A DNA stretch of 51,227 bases from Zygnema cylindricum (GCA_037447655.1 JBBHKE010001698.1:79574-130800); one strand, 5' to 3'; shown: positions 1 through 10,991, numbered from the stretch's first letter. A program made the numbers and translations. The notes: generated by a model from the letters alone, not told the origin.

Positions 1-502
1 GAGAGAGTCACGCACCCACAGAGTCAATCGCTAAGAATCCATGTAGTGATTATTCATGCATTGAGAATTTGACATTTTGACTTGCAAATGTTGCGAAAAA
101 TAACAAGCAACAGGGGTTGAAATAAACAGAAGAAACCAAGAAGAGTCAGGCACCATTGAGAAATAACTGTTTTCCCACATCGCGACTTTCTGGGAAGAGG
201 GAAAAATGTTAACAAAAGGCAGGTATGGATTAGACAATTTAAATCACCATGTGCCGGCGCCCAAAGACATGAGTATGCCCATGGGCTTGCAAGAAAAAAA
301 TATATGTATTCAAAGAACAAATTCGCATCTTTAAAATAGTCAAACATTTCCAAAAAGCTAACACTGTCAATAGTAAAAAGTCTTTTTGGGATAATAGTAC
401 GAAACATGCTAAATTGTGAACTTTGTGACTTCAGTGGACTATATTGTATGTTGTGTGGATGCCAAAAATCTAACAGTGCACTAATTACGGAGGACGGTGT
501 AC
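1..502. other. Intron or downstream part of the helicase gene, no exon identified
   Basis: The donor after 503 is GTACAC on the minus strand, so this stretch should be intron followed by the next helicase exon. A pyrimidine-rich acceptor-like CTTCCCAG occurs near 189-196, but none of the frames after it gives recognisable Hrq1 C-terminal sequence. I see nothing else here. Confidence 0.4.
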
Positions 503-3500
503 CTGAAAGGGCTCCTGATCTGTTCCCCGTATAGCTACATTCAAAGCTGGTGAGTCAGCCCAACGATACCGATATTGTTCCTCCCCGTTTGAGTTTTGCT
601 CATACACCAAAATTGCATCCTCTGCCAATTCGTCTCTTGCAGCCTCAAAAACTTCTCCTCCAAAGATGCCTTCATCAGCAGCTGTATCCCAGGCCCATCA
701 ATTGTAAAAGTTTCCATTTAAGGAGTTATCAACAAAATGTTTCGTTTGAGTTATTCAAGTTTATAGCCAGATGAAAATTTACGCCCATCAAAAGTTTAAG
801 TTTCCATTCAAGTTTAAAGTTTGAAATAGAAACATGTAGGACAACCAGTCAGTTGCACAAGATGGTCTTGCTTTTTATGGAGTTATGAATATACAGAGCT
901 AAAAATCCCATAGAAAATGCATAATCAGTTTATGAGAAAAAAAGTTAATAATCACTCTGTACAAGCAAACAAGAAAGAAGTTCAAGAAAAACCTGAAAGT
1001 GGGAGCTCTTTTGCAGCACATGGCAAATGAAGACGAAGCAAATGTGGATTTGTTGGCTTTACAAACACACTTTCGACATCCTTTTTAAAGAGCTGCAAAA
1101 GGAGCCAAAAATAAACTCATATTGAGGCCCCGTAATTGATGTATTCTTTGCAGATAAAAACTGAAACAAACGATTTCAGGATGATTCGCTTATCTGCAGA
1201 CATCCTAGAATTTCGCAAATGTAGGACAAACAAAAAATGTAAAAACAAAGAACAAAGATAAACAACACGAAATGCTTGCCCGGCTATAGTTTAACAGTAA
1301 GGCTAACTTCCAAAAGGTTCCTTTCCAACATATATTGAACCATTGCCCTGTTGGAAGATTAGGCTTTGATAGAAGTTCTTCTTCTGATTAGAAATCTAGC
1401 TGTGATTTAGAATGCCGAAATCTAGAATTCTGTAGCCTGTTTTAGTATCTAGGATTTGGGTATCTCAGTTTGTCTTTTTCTGTTTAGTCGGTTTTATTTT
1501 GTGTACCTTAGGTACGATTAGAATCCAGTCAAAAACCTGTCTATAAATCTTGATCGCAGCTTTTGGGTGAATGGTCAAGTGACCCTTCCAATTAGGAAAG
1601 TTCCCCTAGTTTCTGAGAGGTCACTAGGGATAATTTTCTGTTTTCCATTTAAACGTGTTTTGTCTTTTCATTTATATCAATTCAAGAAAATCCTTTCAGG
1701 CTATCTGTCTTTCCACTCTATTTTCTGCTATCATGGCTTCTTATCTAATATGCCCACATCCTGAAAGACACCTAGATTTCAAAACAAGCCATTCACTAAA
1801 GGAACCGTGCAAACAAATGTCTTTTCTGCACAGCTGCAACGAATCGAGCTCACCGTGTATTGCTATTAGAGTTAGTGTTTTATCGCCACTTTAATCAACT
1901 TTTCTTCGAGCACACGTGTCCAATTTTCATTTGGAGACTGTTCATCAGAAGGTAAGAACCTACCTTTCCATCGTAAGGGTCGGATTAATAATCCAACAAG
2001 TGCCCGTAGAAAAATGAGCTTAAAGGCCGAAAAAAACATTAACGAAAATAGAGATACGGTGTAGCTTTTCGAACATTAGGGGACCTCATGCTGGAAAAAA
2101 AGATGAAAGAAAAATTACCTCCTCTGGGTAGTTCATGTAGTATTGATCGAGCGGTCTTTCCAAGGCAACTATTATTGCTAAACTAGGGAGTTGCCGTCGC
2201 CCAGATCGTCCAATCTAATGTAAAAAAAAACATGAATCAGGAAATTATCTTTTGAAACAGAATAACAAATTGAATCTTTTCATTTCCTCACCTGATATGC
2301 ATCGAGATTTGGAAATGACATGCAATAGTTGCATCTTCTGCAGAACTTAGCATACGCTAGAACAGATTGCATAGTCATACAGCACATCTGAAGACATTTC
2401 TGTGCTATATGTTTGAAGAGTAAAAATCAAACTCGTGAAAATCAAAAAAACAAGACTTACTTAACCAGAGAACAGGAAATGATACTTATTAAGTTTAACA
2501 GATGAAAAAAGGAAAGAACAACTCAAGAAAGGTTACCTGTTGCCATAGGCTTGAAACCGCTGCTGGGACGCCCACATGAACAGTTGCATCAAGGGCCCCA
2601 ACCTACGATCACATTAAAATAGGAATTAATTTTATATAGGATTTACATACAACCAGGGTATGTTCGAAAAATGAAAGACATCAGATTAAGTGAAACATAG
2701 AAACAGAGACCAAAGTTTAAGGATCTTCATGTTATGTATGTGGACACATACTTGAGAAATGTGTGTGCTTCAACTTTCGATAGAAATAACAATCCTACAA
2801 ATAACTGCAATACAAATAACAACATCAACCAGAACGGCAGTAATAATAGTAGTAATAATAAAAGTAGCAATAATAATAGCAACAATACTAATCCTAACGA
2901 TACCAGTAACGATAATAACAGCGATACAATTGATTGTATTAATAATAGCAGTAGTGATAATAGTTGTATAATAATAATAGTAAGAACAACAAAAGGAACA
3001 ATACTAATCCTAGCGATAGTAGTAACAATAGTAACAGCAATACAAATAACTACATTTATAATAATAGTAACAACAATAAATGTAACAATAATAATAGTAA
3101 CAACAATAATAGTAAAAATAATAATAGCGACAATATTAACCCTAACAAAGGAAAGCAGAATTAGACAACATAAGTTTATTATACGTACATTAATTCCCAG
3201 TTCCAGTGCATTCGTCGTGATCAACGCACGTAAAGCACCAGTTTGGAGGTCCTGGAGATCCATTCACAAAAAAAAAAAATCCCACTTGTGGTCAAACGTG
3301 TTGCAATTTGTTTCCAACAACAATGACTCGTTCAGATTTGAAAACATCATGTGAATGCAATTACAGTCAGGGAGACAGGAGAATTCTCACATTTTCAAGT
3401 TTGCGTCTTTCTTCGCTGCTGTATCCCGCCCTATAGCTGTCAACTTTGCTCACCAGATGATGCAATTTCTGCACGTAACAGTAAACATTGTACAGTGAGA

Positions 3501-6500
3501 TAAAAATGAAAAGTGCCATTGCAAATCTGCGTATAACAGGTCTTAGAAGAAAAAAAAAGGTGAAAAGAAGAATACACATATACCAATTCTGTCAGCTTTT
3601 CATGAATAACGGATGTCACAATCTCCGTACTTTTGCGAGCCTCCACAAAACATAGAGTTTGCAATCCAGCCACCATCAACTCTATCTGTGCCATTATTGA
3701 ACCACCACAGAGATATGAGACAAGATTAGAGACAAAAAGACAATTTTACCATAAGAAATCGTTACACATCCATATAAAGAACCACACAGCTTTACAATGA
3801 AGACCTTCAATCCACATAATTGTCCTACCTCATTCTTGAGTAAGACACGACTCTTAGTGAACCTACGAATACATTAAATTCATTTCAAAAAAAGAATAGA
3901 AATCCCACTCACATAAATAAAAATCGCCACGCATACCTCTAAAGAATCACACATTTCTATGAGTAGGATCTTCAGACCACTTAAATCTCCTAACTTATCC
4001 TTATGCAAACATGTTGCAAACTATAAATTACTTTACCAGGGATATTTTCGTAAACCTAGAGTAGATGATGTTCAATTCAACGAATGAAAAAAAAAAACAA
4101 AACAAAACAAAAAAACACTCACAATGATGGTTGCCACCTCTTGATATGGGCTGTTGCGAGGTTTCCAACAAATAATATGTTTTTCACCAACAGGAGCCCC
4201 AGTACCTCTAATAACTTCCACAGGTTCTGACGTCAATTCCATAACGTGATCCTAACAAAGTCGTGGTCAAAAAATAAATTAAAAATTTAGGCTTTAAAAA
4301 ATGTGTCATTGTAAGCCCTCTCTTCACTCTGCATAACATATATTGATGTTGTAAAAAAAAAGAGAACATGAAATCAGCCAATTTATCCAGGAAACAGTGT
4401 ATTTGAAGCCTATAGGTTACTTCAAAACCCATCATAAGCGATAGTAGCAATGTCAAAGACAACAATAAAAATAAAGCAATTGGGCAAAGAGATACTTCTT
4501 TGTGAATTTGGTTGTGTTCTTCCCGTTCAGAATAGAAGAGTTTACATGGGCCACAATACAAATCTACTAACAGGGTAATTCAATGTACGCGATTACTGGC
4601 GTTACTGGCCATTAATCGCACCAATCGTACAGAAAAGTGCATCACTCGTACAATTTTGTGTACGATTATTACAGTTACTAGCCAGTAATGACAGTAATCG
4701 TAAAACATATAATTACCATATTAGTAGATTTTATGGTGGCCCATGTAAACTCGTCTACTATGAAGAGAAGAACAGAAGCAAATTCACAACAAAGTAACCC
4801 CAAGCCCATTTATCTTGAATGTATAATTACCCTATACGTGATAAAAGTGAAAGTCTAACCTGAGGATTCGCAATTGTTGCTGAACATGTTATAAACGACG
4901 GCTCTGCTTTGTAAAAGCGCGCAATTCTCAACAAACGGCGCATTATACAGCCCTGTGTCATTGTCAACCATTTTATCATTTTAAATCTTTACCCAATTAC
5001 ATAGTAAGGTGATACTTTTCATCATTTTAAACCATTACCCAAATTAAATTTTGACATATTTTTCAGCCTCAACGATTTCTCAACAGTAAAACAACCACAA
5101 ATTAAGCAAATAAGGTGAAAAAATGCTCACAACATGGCTTCCAAAGATGCCTTTGTATGCGTGCGCTTCGTCAACCACCACAAAGTTCAAATTTGACAAA
5201 AACTGAGACCAAAGCTGCAAGCCACACAAGAAAACAGCATAAAAAACACAAATCATTTAGAAAAAAAATAAAATCCTTCTATCCTTCGATGACCAACAAA
5301 AGCATGGGCATTTCAATTTTCTAGAAACAAAAAACAGTAGTTTATTTCAGAAAGTCGTCCTCAAATATCAGAATGAAGTATATCTAAACGTTGACCACAA
5401 GCAACCTTCAAGCTTGTCATAATAAACATGAAAGACAGGCATTAACCCACTCATTTTATTTATGCCCTAGGTCGCCCTACCTTTCCTAGCAGAATATATA
5501 GAAATCTACACCGTCAATCGCTATTATTGTTAAAAACATTAATTTGGTCCTGGTTTTTTTTTCTCTTTGAACACAAAATAGCGTTAATAATACAAGCTGT
5601 TTTTTACTTAACGTTAACTCAGCTTATGGTTCAAAACCGTCCACACCATTTGCACCGGAATTAGAATTATTCACACCAAAACAGTCCTCATACTAAGTAT
5701 TTCTCAACACCAATAGTGATTCACGGTCTACCTCGAGTTCCATCCCAAACTGATTCCTTAAACAGCTGACCTTATGATGTGGGAGGATTCCATGGTGAAG
5801 CATGTCTGGATTGGTTATTATCACACGGGCCTTTTTCCGAATTTGAGTTCGATCTCCTTCGGCTGTATCACCATCGTAACTGAATCAGAAGTGAGTCAGA
5901 AAGGTTGATCAAGTGAGTAAATCTTTGGCTTCACAAACACAAAAAAAGGACTTGGTAAGGCTTCACCATTCAGCATGTTGCATAACAGAATGACAATTCT
6001 CAAAGCTACAGTGTATCGCTATTAGTGCTAATATTTTTCGCTTCTTGCTAAACTCTTTTTGCTCCTTGCTAAATTGAGAGACCAGTCGAAAGGTAAGACT
6101 TACCTTTAGATTGTAATACTCACGTGAAAATTATGACAATCATGCATAGGGGAAAGAGAATTTAAGAGGCGAAAAAAAATTAAAACTTTAAACCTAATAG
6201 TGATATACACATATCTCTCAAAGCAGAAATCAAGGGTCATTTGCTAAAGAAACAAAAAAAAAGCTCACCAATAGCATAGCTCATTCTTGCTTAAAGGCCC
6301 TAAGTAAGAACCTGCAAAAAGTATAAAGAATACCAAACCGATCCCTAAGATTATTAGGCAAAACCATCAGACAAGTGCCTTGTTTAAATTCTTTTGCATG
6401 CCTTGCAATTTGACAAAAATGATGGCAAAAATATCTCCGCAACTCAGCGTCTTAAAGAGTTACGTTGCTTATAGAGCTCTAGCACTCGAATGACTATCCA

Positions 6501-9500
6501 GTCAACAGTCGTTTCTGCAAAGCACGAACTTTATATAATTCAAATTGGTAAATGAAAAGGTCATGATATACAAAGGTTTAAGGGTCTAAGGGAAAAGACG
6601 TACGAAGACTCTTGAGTTGGTCTTGCGCCAGTGCCTGCAAAAGACGAACTTTCTTTCAGATAGTATTCTGGCTGACCGAGTCATGACGAAATTCAATGGA
6701 GGAAAACAACGAAACAGATACAAATCCACAAAACTGACCATCCAATGGCGTACTCTACTCATTTTGAATGATTACACTGTGGATGGCCCAACTTGTAAGC
6801 AGACCAAACAACAAAGCCCTAATAATTATACCAGTTTCAACATGTTTACGACTCTTTCCGCACTAATTTTCGAGAGTGTGGAATGTTATGTTTTTTCATA
6901 CAAGTTTTTAGTGTTGTGTATCGGGTAAAAATTTATCGCGATAAGTTCGATATTCGATGTATCGAATATCGATCGGTCAGAGGGCTCGATATATCGCTCC
7001 GGGGCCAACAAAAATTATCGTGATATATTTGATAAAAAGTGAGTTCCGTACATCTTTAGTACGGTAAATCGTACAGTACATAGCACGGAAAATCGTACAG
7101 CAGATTGTACGAAAAATCGTACGGATAATCCCCCCCCCCACGCTGAGCACGCGCCACGGGCTTTGAATATATATCGAATTATCGGCCGATTTATCGCTTA
7201 GATATCGCGATATTGAGCTTCTCGATATATTGATGCGATATATCGATTATCGGCTACCCAAAACTAGGAAAATATCGAATAACGACAAGAGGTCTTTGAT
7301 ACACAACACTACAAGTTTTACCCGCATTTAACCTTATAAGATCCCATTTTACTTCTCCAGAATGGACCCACCTTAAGTGGGAAAATGAATAATGCTGTCG
7401 ACTTAGGATTGTTCATCAGTGCCTCCATGACCTGCCAAAAAAGTGAATAAGTCAATACAAAAACAATAATTTGATTCACAGTGCAAGACAACTGAAGGAG
7501 AACAGCAAAATTCAGCCATATAAAGTTGAGGAGAGTTCTGGCTTTTTCCACAAGAAAAACGACCCCATACTGAATGTGAACTTCCTGAACCTTCGTGGAA
7601 CTTTCCTTCAATCTTCATTATGATTGATCAACTACATGCTTTAAGTTGCCTGAAAATATGATTATGGCCAGTATTTTATCCAGCATGACAAATGTTATAT
7701 TAAATAATGCAATTATTTCCTTTGACAAGAAACGGAGAACAAAGACACAAGGAGAAAAACAGATTTACTTCACGATGACCAATTGTTTTCCTTCGACAAG
7801 AAATCGAGAACAAAACGCGAGAAGAAAAACCGATCTTCTTTCACAGTAAAAAAATGTTTTCCTTTGAAAAGAAACTGATGACAAGACACGTGGAAGAAAA
7901 GATTTACTGGAACAGTGTAAATCAACGTTTTCCCCGAAGCAGTAGGTGTCGCAGCCACAATGCTTGATCCCCCCAAAACCATATCTATTGCTTGCACTTG
8001 ATGCGAGTATAATTTTTCAATACCCCTGCAAAAAATACAAATTTATAAGCAAAACGGAGCCCAAGACAGCCCCGAGAGAATGAAATCCCTTAAAGATAAA
8101 AAAAAAATACTTAAAAATGGGATGAAATTCATTAAAGATGGAATGGAATTCCTTAAAGATAGAACAAAATTCCTTAACTTCCTTGAAGATTGAATGACAT
8201 TATTTAAAGATAGAAAGAATTTCTTAAAGATAAAGAAAGAATGAATTCATTCATGCGGCTCTCTTATGACAAAATTTAGATTGCTGCTCTGACTTTGAAT
8301 GTGAAGTTTGATTACTAGAGAGAACAGAACCGGGCACCGCGAAAGAAATAAGAAAGACGATAAAGGATTATGTAGCCTGAATCTTCAAAGGGGGGAGAGA
8401 GAGAGAGATAGAGAGACCGTTTTCACCACTACAAAGTCCTGTTAGTCTTCCTGCCGGTCACATAATTTTAAAATTGATCCGTACCAAAAATATTTCAGAA
8501 GCCCCAAAAAAAGAAGTAAGCCTAGGTTTCTAACACAGCTACTCTCAACTTTTCCTCTTTCGAAGTGATAATGTCCAAGCCTTACAAATAGGAAAAATTG
8601 TTGCTTTCGTAATAACATATGAAATGAACTCACTGCTTTTTGAGAAGTCTTGCCGCTTTCGATGAAATGTAAGTAGACGTTCCATATTGAGCAGCCCTTC
8701 AAAAAAGAAACAAAACAAGGAGCCACATTAGATTTCATAATATAAACTGCTAAACAAGAATAGCTCCATCGTAGAAATTGTAGCTATTTATTTATTGCCC
8801 GTCGCTATTAGTGTTTATAACACTCCGGTTGCGGCTTGACTAAAAACCCCAAGAATAGTGTTAAGAACACTAATTAAGGGAGTGGACTACAAGTTGCCAA
8901 CACTGTATTAGTATTATTACATTCCAAGTACGCATTTTCACTAATAACTCCTTTATACTAATAAAGATGGACAGCGGAGAGAAACTCCACTGTAGAAAAC
9001 AACCATAGCAAAAGTTGTTTAAGGAATAAAATTAGAGTTTTCTCTTAGTGTTACAGCTCATATCCTTCAATGATTTGATTAACCATCAATTATCCAATGC
9101 AAACTATCGTAACGATTTGCCGTCCAGATACATATTTTGGCTTGCCACACCAAAATTTATATTTCTATTAAGGTTACTGCGTTTTTTTTGCCACTTAAAT
9201 CAACTTTTCTCCGTGCACAACTGTCTGGTTTTCATTTCGAGACCGCCAATACGAAGGTAAGAATCTAACCTTTCCATCGCAGCCTTCTGGTTAATAATCT
9301 AACGAGTGCACACAGAGAAAATTGAGTTTAAAGGCTAGAAAAAAGAATTTAGCTCAAAATTCGGTTTTTTTTCTGTGCACACCTGTCCTATTTTCATTTG
9401 GAAACCGTCAATCGGAAGGTAAATTCATACCTTTCCGTCGCAATTCATTTAGTATGCAGGAGGAAACTGGGTTTAACGGCCAAAAAAAAACCTCAGCACT

Positions 9501-10991
9501 AAAAGCGATACACAGTACACTTTTCAATCAAAAAAGCTAACTATGGCAAAAAAAAAAAAAGTACATAATTGTGTCCAAATAAGGTAGGGGGGAGGAGGAG
9601 AGAGAGAGAGTGTGGAGGGTAAAGAGAAGGGGGGGGAGGGGCAAGGGGTGGGGGCGGGAGAGGAGTTTGGAGGGTAGAGAGAAGAGAGGGCGAGGGGCGA
9701 GAGAGAGTGTATAAGGTAGACAATAAGGGAGAAGAGAGCGTCCCAAAAAGTTTTGTATGTACAAAATGTGTGACCAAATAACTAATTGTGAAAAACTTTT
9801 GGCCAAGATACGACTAAATGTTATTGTTAAATTTGAAAGGCAAAACTTCCAAAACAGAAATTGGCAAAAAACTCTAGAAACCCGTTTTTGTCAGAAAAAT
9901 ATTGCAAATAGTTCAACATCGCATTTTACGAAATGTAGCCACTTTTATAGGTATGCGTAGGAATTGCGTGTCTAAAAGAAGTAAAAATGGCAAAGTAAGA
10001 ACAACAAAGTAAAAATGACACATTAAACACGACAAAAAAAAAACGACAAAGGAAAAAGGAATTGACAGAGTAAAAAGGAGAAAGGAAAACGACAAAGGAA
10101 AAATGACAAAGTAAAGACGGCAAAGTAAATACGACAACGCAAACATGACAAAATAAACATGGCAAAGTAAACATAATAAGGTAAACTTGATAAAGTATAC
10201 ATGACGAAGTGAACATGACAAGTGAACATGACAAAGTAGACATGACAAGGTAAATACGACAACGCAAACATGACAACGTAAACAAAGTAAAAGTAAACAT
10301 GATAAAGTAAATACGACCTGCAAACATGATAAAGTAAACATGCCAACGTGAATATGACAAAGTAAACACGAAAAGTAAAAATGCATCGTTGGTGTTCCAT
10401 CTAGGGTTTCCAAAAAAAGATCGACTATACCACTGACTATAACGAGCATGAAGAAATTTAAACAAACAAATTAATGTGGATCATATAGTCACCTAAAAAA
10501 CATTTTGATTACAAATTTACAAACGTCCAAATTTAGGCCGTGTGACATATGGTGTTTCGTGCAGGTCGAAACCCTAAAAAATCCCTAAATAACCCTAAAC
10601 ACACTACAAACCCTAAAAAACCGTAAAAGACCTTCAAACACCCTAGAAAACCCTAAAAAAACATGCAATTGACATAGCAAGACGAAAAAAATCAGCATCT
10701 TGATACAGTACTCAGGTTTTAATAATTTGATGAATACCTTTTTGGAATAGATAGGGAATGGATAATTTGTCCTTCATTTGCAACAGCTTGAAGCGTTTGA
10801 ATGGTTTTTTCCACAACTGATTTTTTGTCGTTTCCACGGTATAAGCCAATTACACCACTTTGAGAAATTACCGGTTTATCTTCATTCTGAAAAGTACATC
10901 CTTCATTCGAAAAAGTACCTCCTTCATAAGGAAAAGTACCGTTGGAGCGATCATTCCCAGTGAAAATACGACTTGTTTTACTTTTAGGCAT
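503..10991 (-). CDS. HRQ1: Hrq1-type RecQ-family DNA helicase, 3' end missing
   Basis: Seen: seventeen exons on the minus strand join without a frame break into 556 codons: 10991-10738, 8696-8634, 8025-7908, 7431-7372, 6634-6604, 6311-6269, 5879-5771, 5214-5131, 4952-4860, 4251-4123, 3685-3584, 3468-3391, 3251-3189, 2602-2537, 2214-2119, 1092-993, 681-503. All junctions are GT-AG and phases match. Motifs in order: Q-motif-like LYSHQ (111-115), Walker [10 protein letters not shown] (131-139), ALAQDQ (166-171), YDGDT, ITNPDML, DEAH (241-244), SAT (278-280), ATNALELGI-like [10 protein letters not shown] (ending 409), motif VI QIGRSGRR (431-438), and CAAKELPL. Known: this motif set belongs to Hrq1/RECQ4-like 3'-5' ATP-dependent DNA helicases, which act in interstrand-crosslink repair and genome stability. 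Inferred: the ATG at 10991 may be the start, but the exon could open at 11019. Plant homologues carry a ubiquitin-like N-terminus that I do not see. The C-terminal domain lies beyond position 1. Confidence 0.9.
1851..2061. mobile_element. Short TIR element, ~210-bp family, copy 1
   Basis: Starts CACCGTGTATTGCTATTAG and ends with the inverted form GAGATACGGTG followed by TA. The inside carries the family landmarks: a CACACGTGTCCAATTTTCAT stretch and a mirrored AAGGTAAGA...TTACCTTTC-like core. It lies in a helicase intron between the exons at 2119 and 1092. No coding capacity, so it is a non-autonomous MITE. The left TA is not preserved here. Confidence 0.75.
2774..3155. repeat. AAC/AAT trinucleotide-rich compound microsatellite
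   Basis: About 380 bp of degenerate AAT, AAC and AGT triplets on the plus strand. It fills the helicase intron between the exons ending at 3189 and starting at 2602. The long open frames across it on both strands come from the triplet periodicity (poly-Asn or poly-Ile/Val/Leu) and are not genes. Confidence 0.85.
3758..4020 (-). repeat. Two diverged direct repeats in a helicase intron
   Basis: On the minus strand two segments of about 90 bp, roughly 4000-3915 and 3850-3765, share the order GG..TGAAG.TC.T, TGTGTG.TTCTTTA and a GTATGC or ATGTGT end. Both lie between exons 4251-4123 and 3685-3584. In one frame each reads like a leucine-rich pattern ([32 protein letters not shown]), but stops interrupt and I cannot assign a source gene. 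Confidence 0.4.
4480..4825. mobile_element. Fold-back element with long inverted arms
   Basis: The left arm from about 4500 (GTGAATTTGGTTGTGTTCTT..., GAGTTTACATGGGCCAC, CAAATCTACTAA) reappears inverted on the right (GTGGCCCATGTAAACTC, TTAGTAGATTTTA, GAATTTG near 4780). The inner palindrome CGATTACTGGCGTTACTGGC pairs with the inverse form near 4695. Arms are about 110 bp or longer, diverged to perhaps 75-80% identity, with a loop of about 60 bp containing CGTAC motifs. It sits in the helicase intron between exons 4952-4860 and 4251-4123. Superfamily not assigned. Confidence 0.7.
5509..5728. mobile_element. Short TIR element, ~210-bp family, copy 2
   Basis: TA then CACCGTCAATCGCTATTATT at the left, and CCAATAGTGATTCACGGTC then TA at the right. 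It lies inside a helicase intron just 3' (in gene orientation) of exon 5879-5771. The interior is diverged and non-coding. Confidence 0.65.
6009..6210. mobile_element. Short TIR element, ~210-bp family, copy 3
   Basis: TA then CAGTGTATCGCTATTAGTGC at the left, with a mirrored AAGGTAAGACTTACCTTT core in the middle. The right end CTAATAGTGATATACAC is mutated. It lies in the helicase intron between exons 6311-6269 and 5879-5771. Confidence 0.65.
6909..7311. mobile_element. hAT-like non-autonomous element with 8-bp target duplication
   Basis: The terminal inverted repeats are TAGTGTTGTGTATC (6909-6922) and GATACACAACACTA (7298-7311). Both sides carry CAAGTTTT (6901-6908 and 7312-7319), an 8-bp target duplication typical of the hAT superfamily. 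The 403-bp interior is rich in ATATCG/CGATAT and CGTAC motifs and has no transposase. It lies in the helicase intron between exons 7431-7372 and 6634-6604. Confidence 0.8.
7700..7945 (-). repeat. Tandem duplication spanning helicase exon 3 end and its donor
   Basis: On the minus strand the end of exon 8025-7908 (GGGGAAAACGTTGATTTACA...) with its donor GTAAATCTTTTC is followed by at least two more copies of a unit of about 72 bp. These start GGAAAACATT (about 7862) and GGAAAACAATT (about 7792), each running through a CTTCTCG or CTCCTTG core to TTTCTTGTC. A third partial copy follows. The copies differ by roughly a quarter of their bases. Confidence 0.75.
8082..8250. repeat. Short tandem repeat, ~23-bp unit
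   Basis: Seven or eight imperfect copies of a unit like AATTCCTTAAAGATAGAATG, in the helicase intron just before exon 8025-7908. Confidence 0.75.
8760..9190. other. Helicase intron sequence without clear features
   Basis: AT-rich intron. Fragments such as CGTCGCTATTAGTG near 8803 and repeated TAGTGTTAAGAACACTAATT hint at a decayed TIR element, but I cannot pair the ends. Confidence 0.35.
9190..9516. mobile_element. Two overlapping or adjacent decayed ~210-bp TIR elements
   Basis: The family interior occurs twice in a row: GCCACTTAAATCAACTTTTC...GTAAGAATCTAACC (9200-9360), then TCTGTGCACACCTGTCC...AAGGTAAATTCATACC (9362-9480). The right end CACTAAAAGCGATACACAGTAC closes the second. The pair looks like one copy inserted in or next to another; outer left end lost. 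Confidence 0.55.
9555..9745. repeat. Purine-rich low-complexity tract
   Basis: About 190 bp of GGGGAGAGAG-type purine sequence. The overlapping pyrimidine-strand open frames are artefacts of composition. Confidence 0.85.
9970..10382. repeat. Minisatellite with ~15-bp unit (AAACATGACAAAGTA)
   Basis: About 25 imperfect copies of a unit like AAACATGACAAAGTA, with variants AAATACGACAACGCA. It lies inside the first helicase intron. Open frames on the minus strand (Leu/Phe/Val/Cys-rich) arise from the periodicity. Confidence 0.85.
10568..10668. repeat. Degenerate plant telomere-like tract (CCCTAAA)
   Basis: Seven or more ACCCTAAA-like units (AACCCTAAAAAA, ACCCTAAACA, ACCCTAGAAA) within about 100 bp on the plus strand. 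Plant telomeres are TTTAGGG/CCCTAAA, so this resembles a decayed interstitial telomeric repeat. It lies in the first helicase intron. Confidence 0.65.

Noticed and set aside
2774-3155. CRISPR-like or other regularly spaced repeat array
   Set aside because: Simple triplet repeat without distinct spacers; eukaryotic nuclear context.
2727-3354. Long overlapping open frames on both strands (178 and 206 codons)
   Set aside because: They arise from AAT/AAC triplet repeats in a helicase intron; only the short stretch 3189-3251 is a real exon.
8800-8950. Additional ~210-bp TIR element
   Set aside because: Only scattered family words (CGCTATTAGTG, TAGTGTTAAGAACACTAATT); ends cannot be paired.
9913-10465. 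Three minus-strand open frames of 125-179 codons, apparently membrane proteins
   Set aside because: They translate a 15-bp minisatellite, whose period keeps all three frames open.
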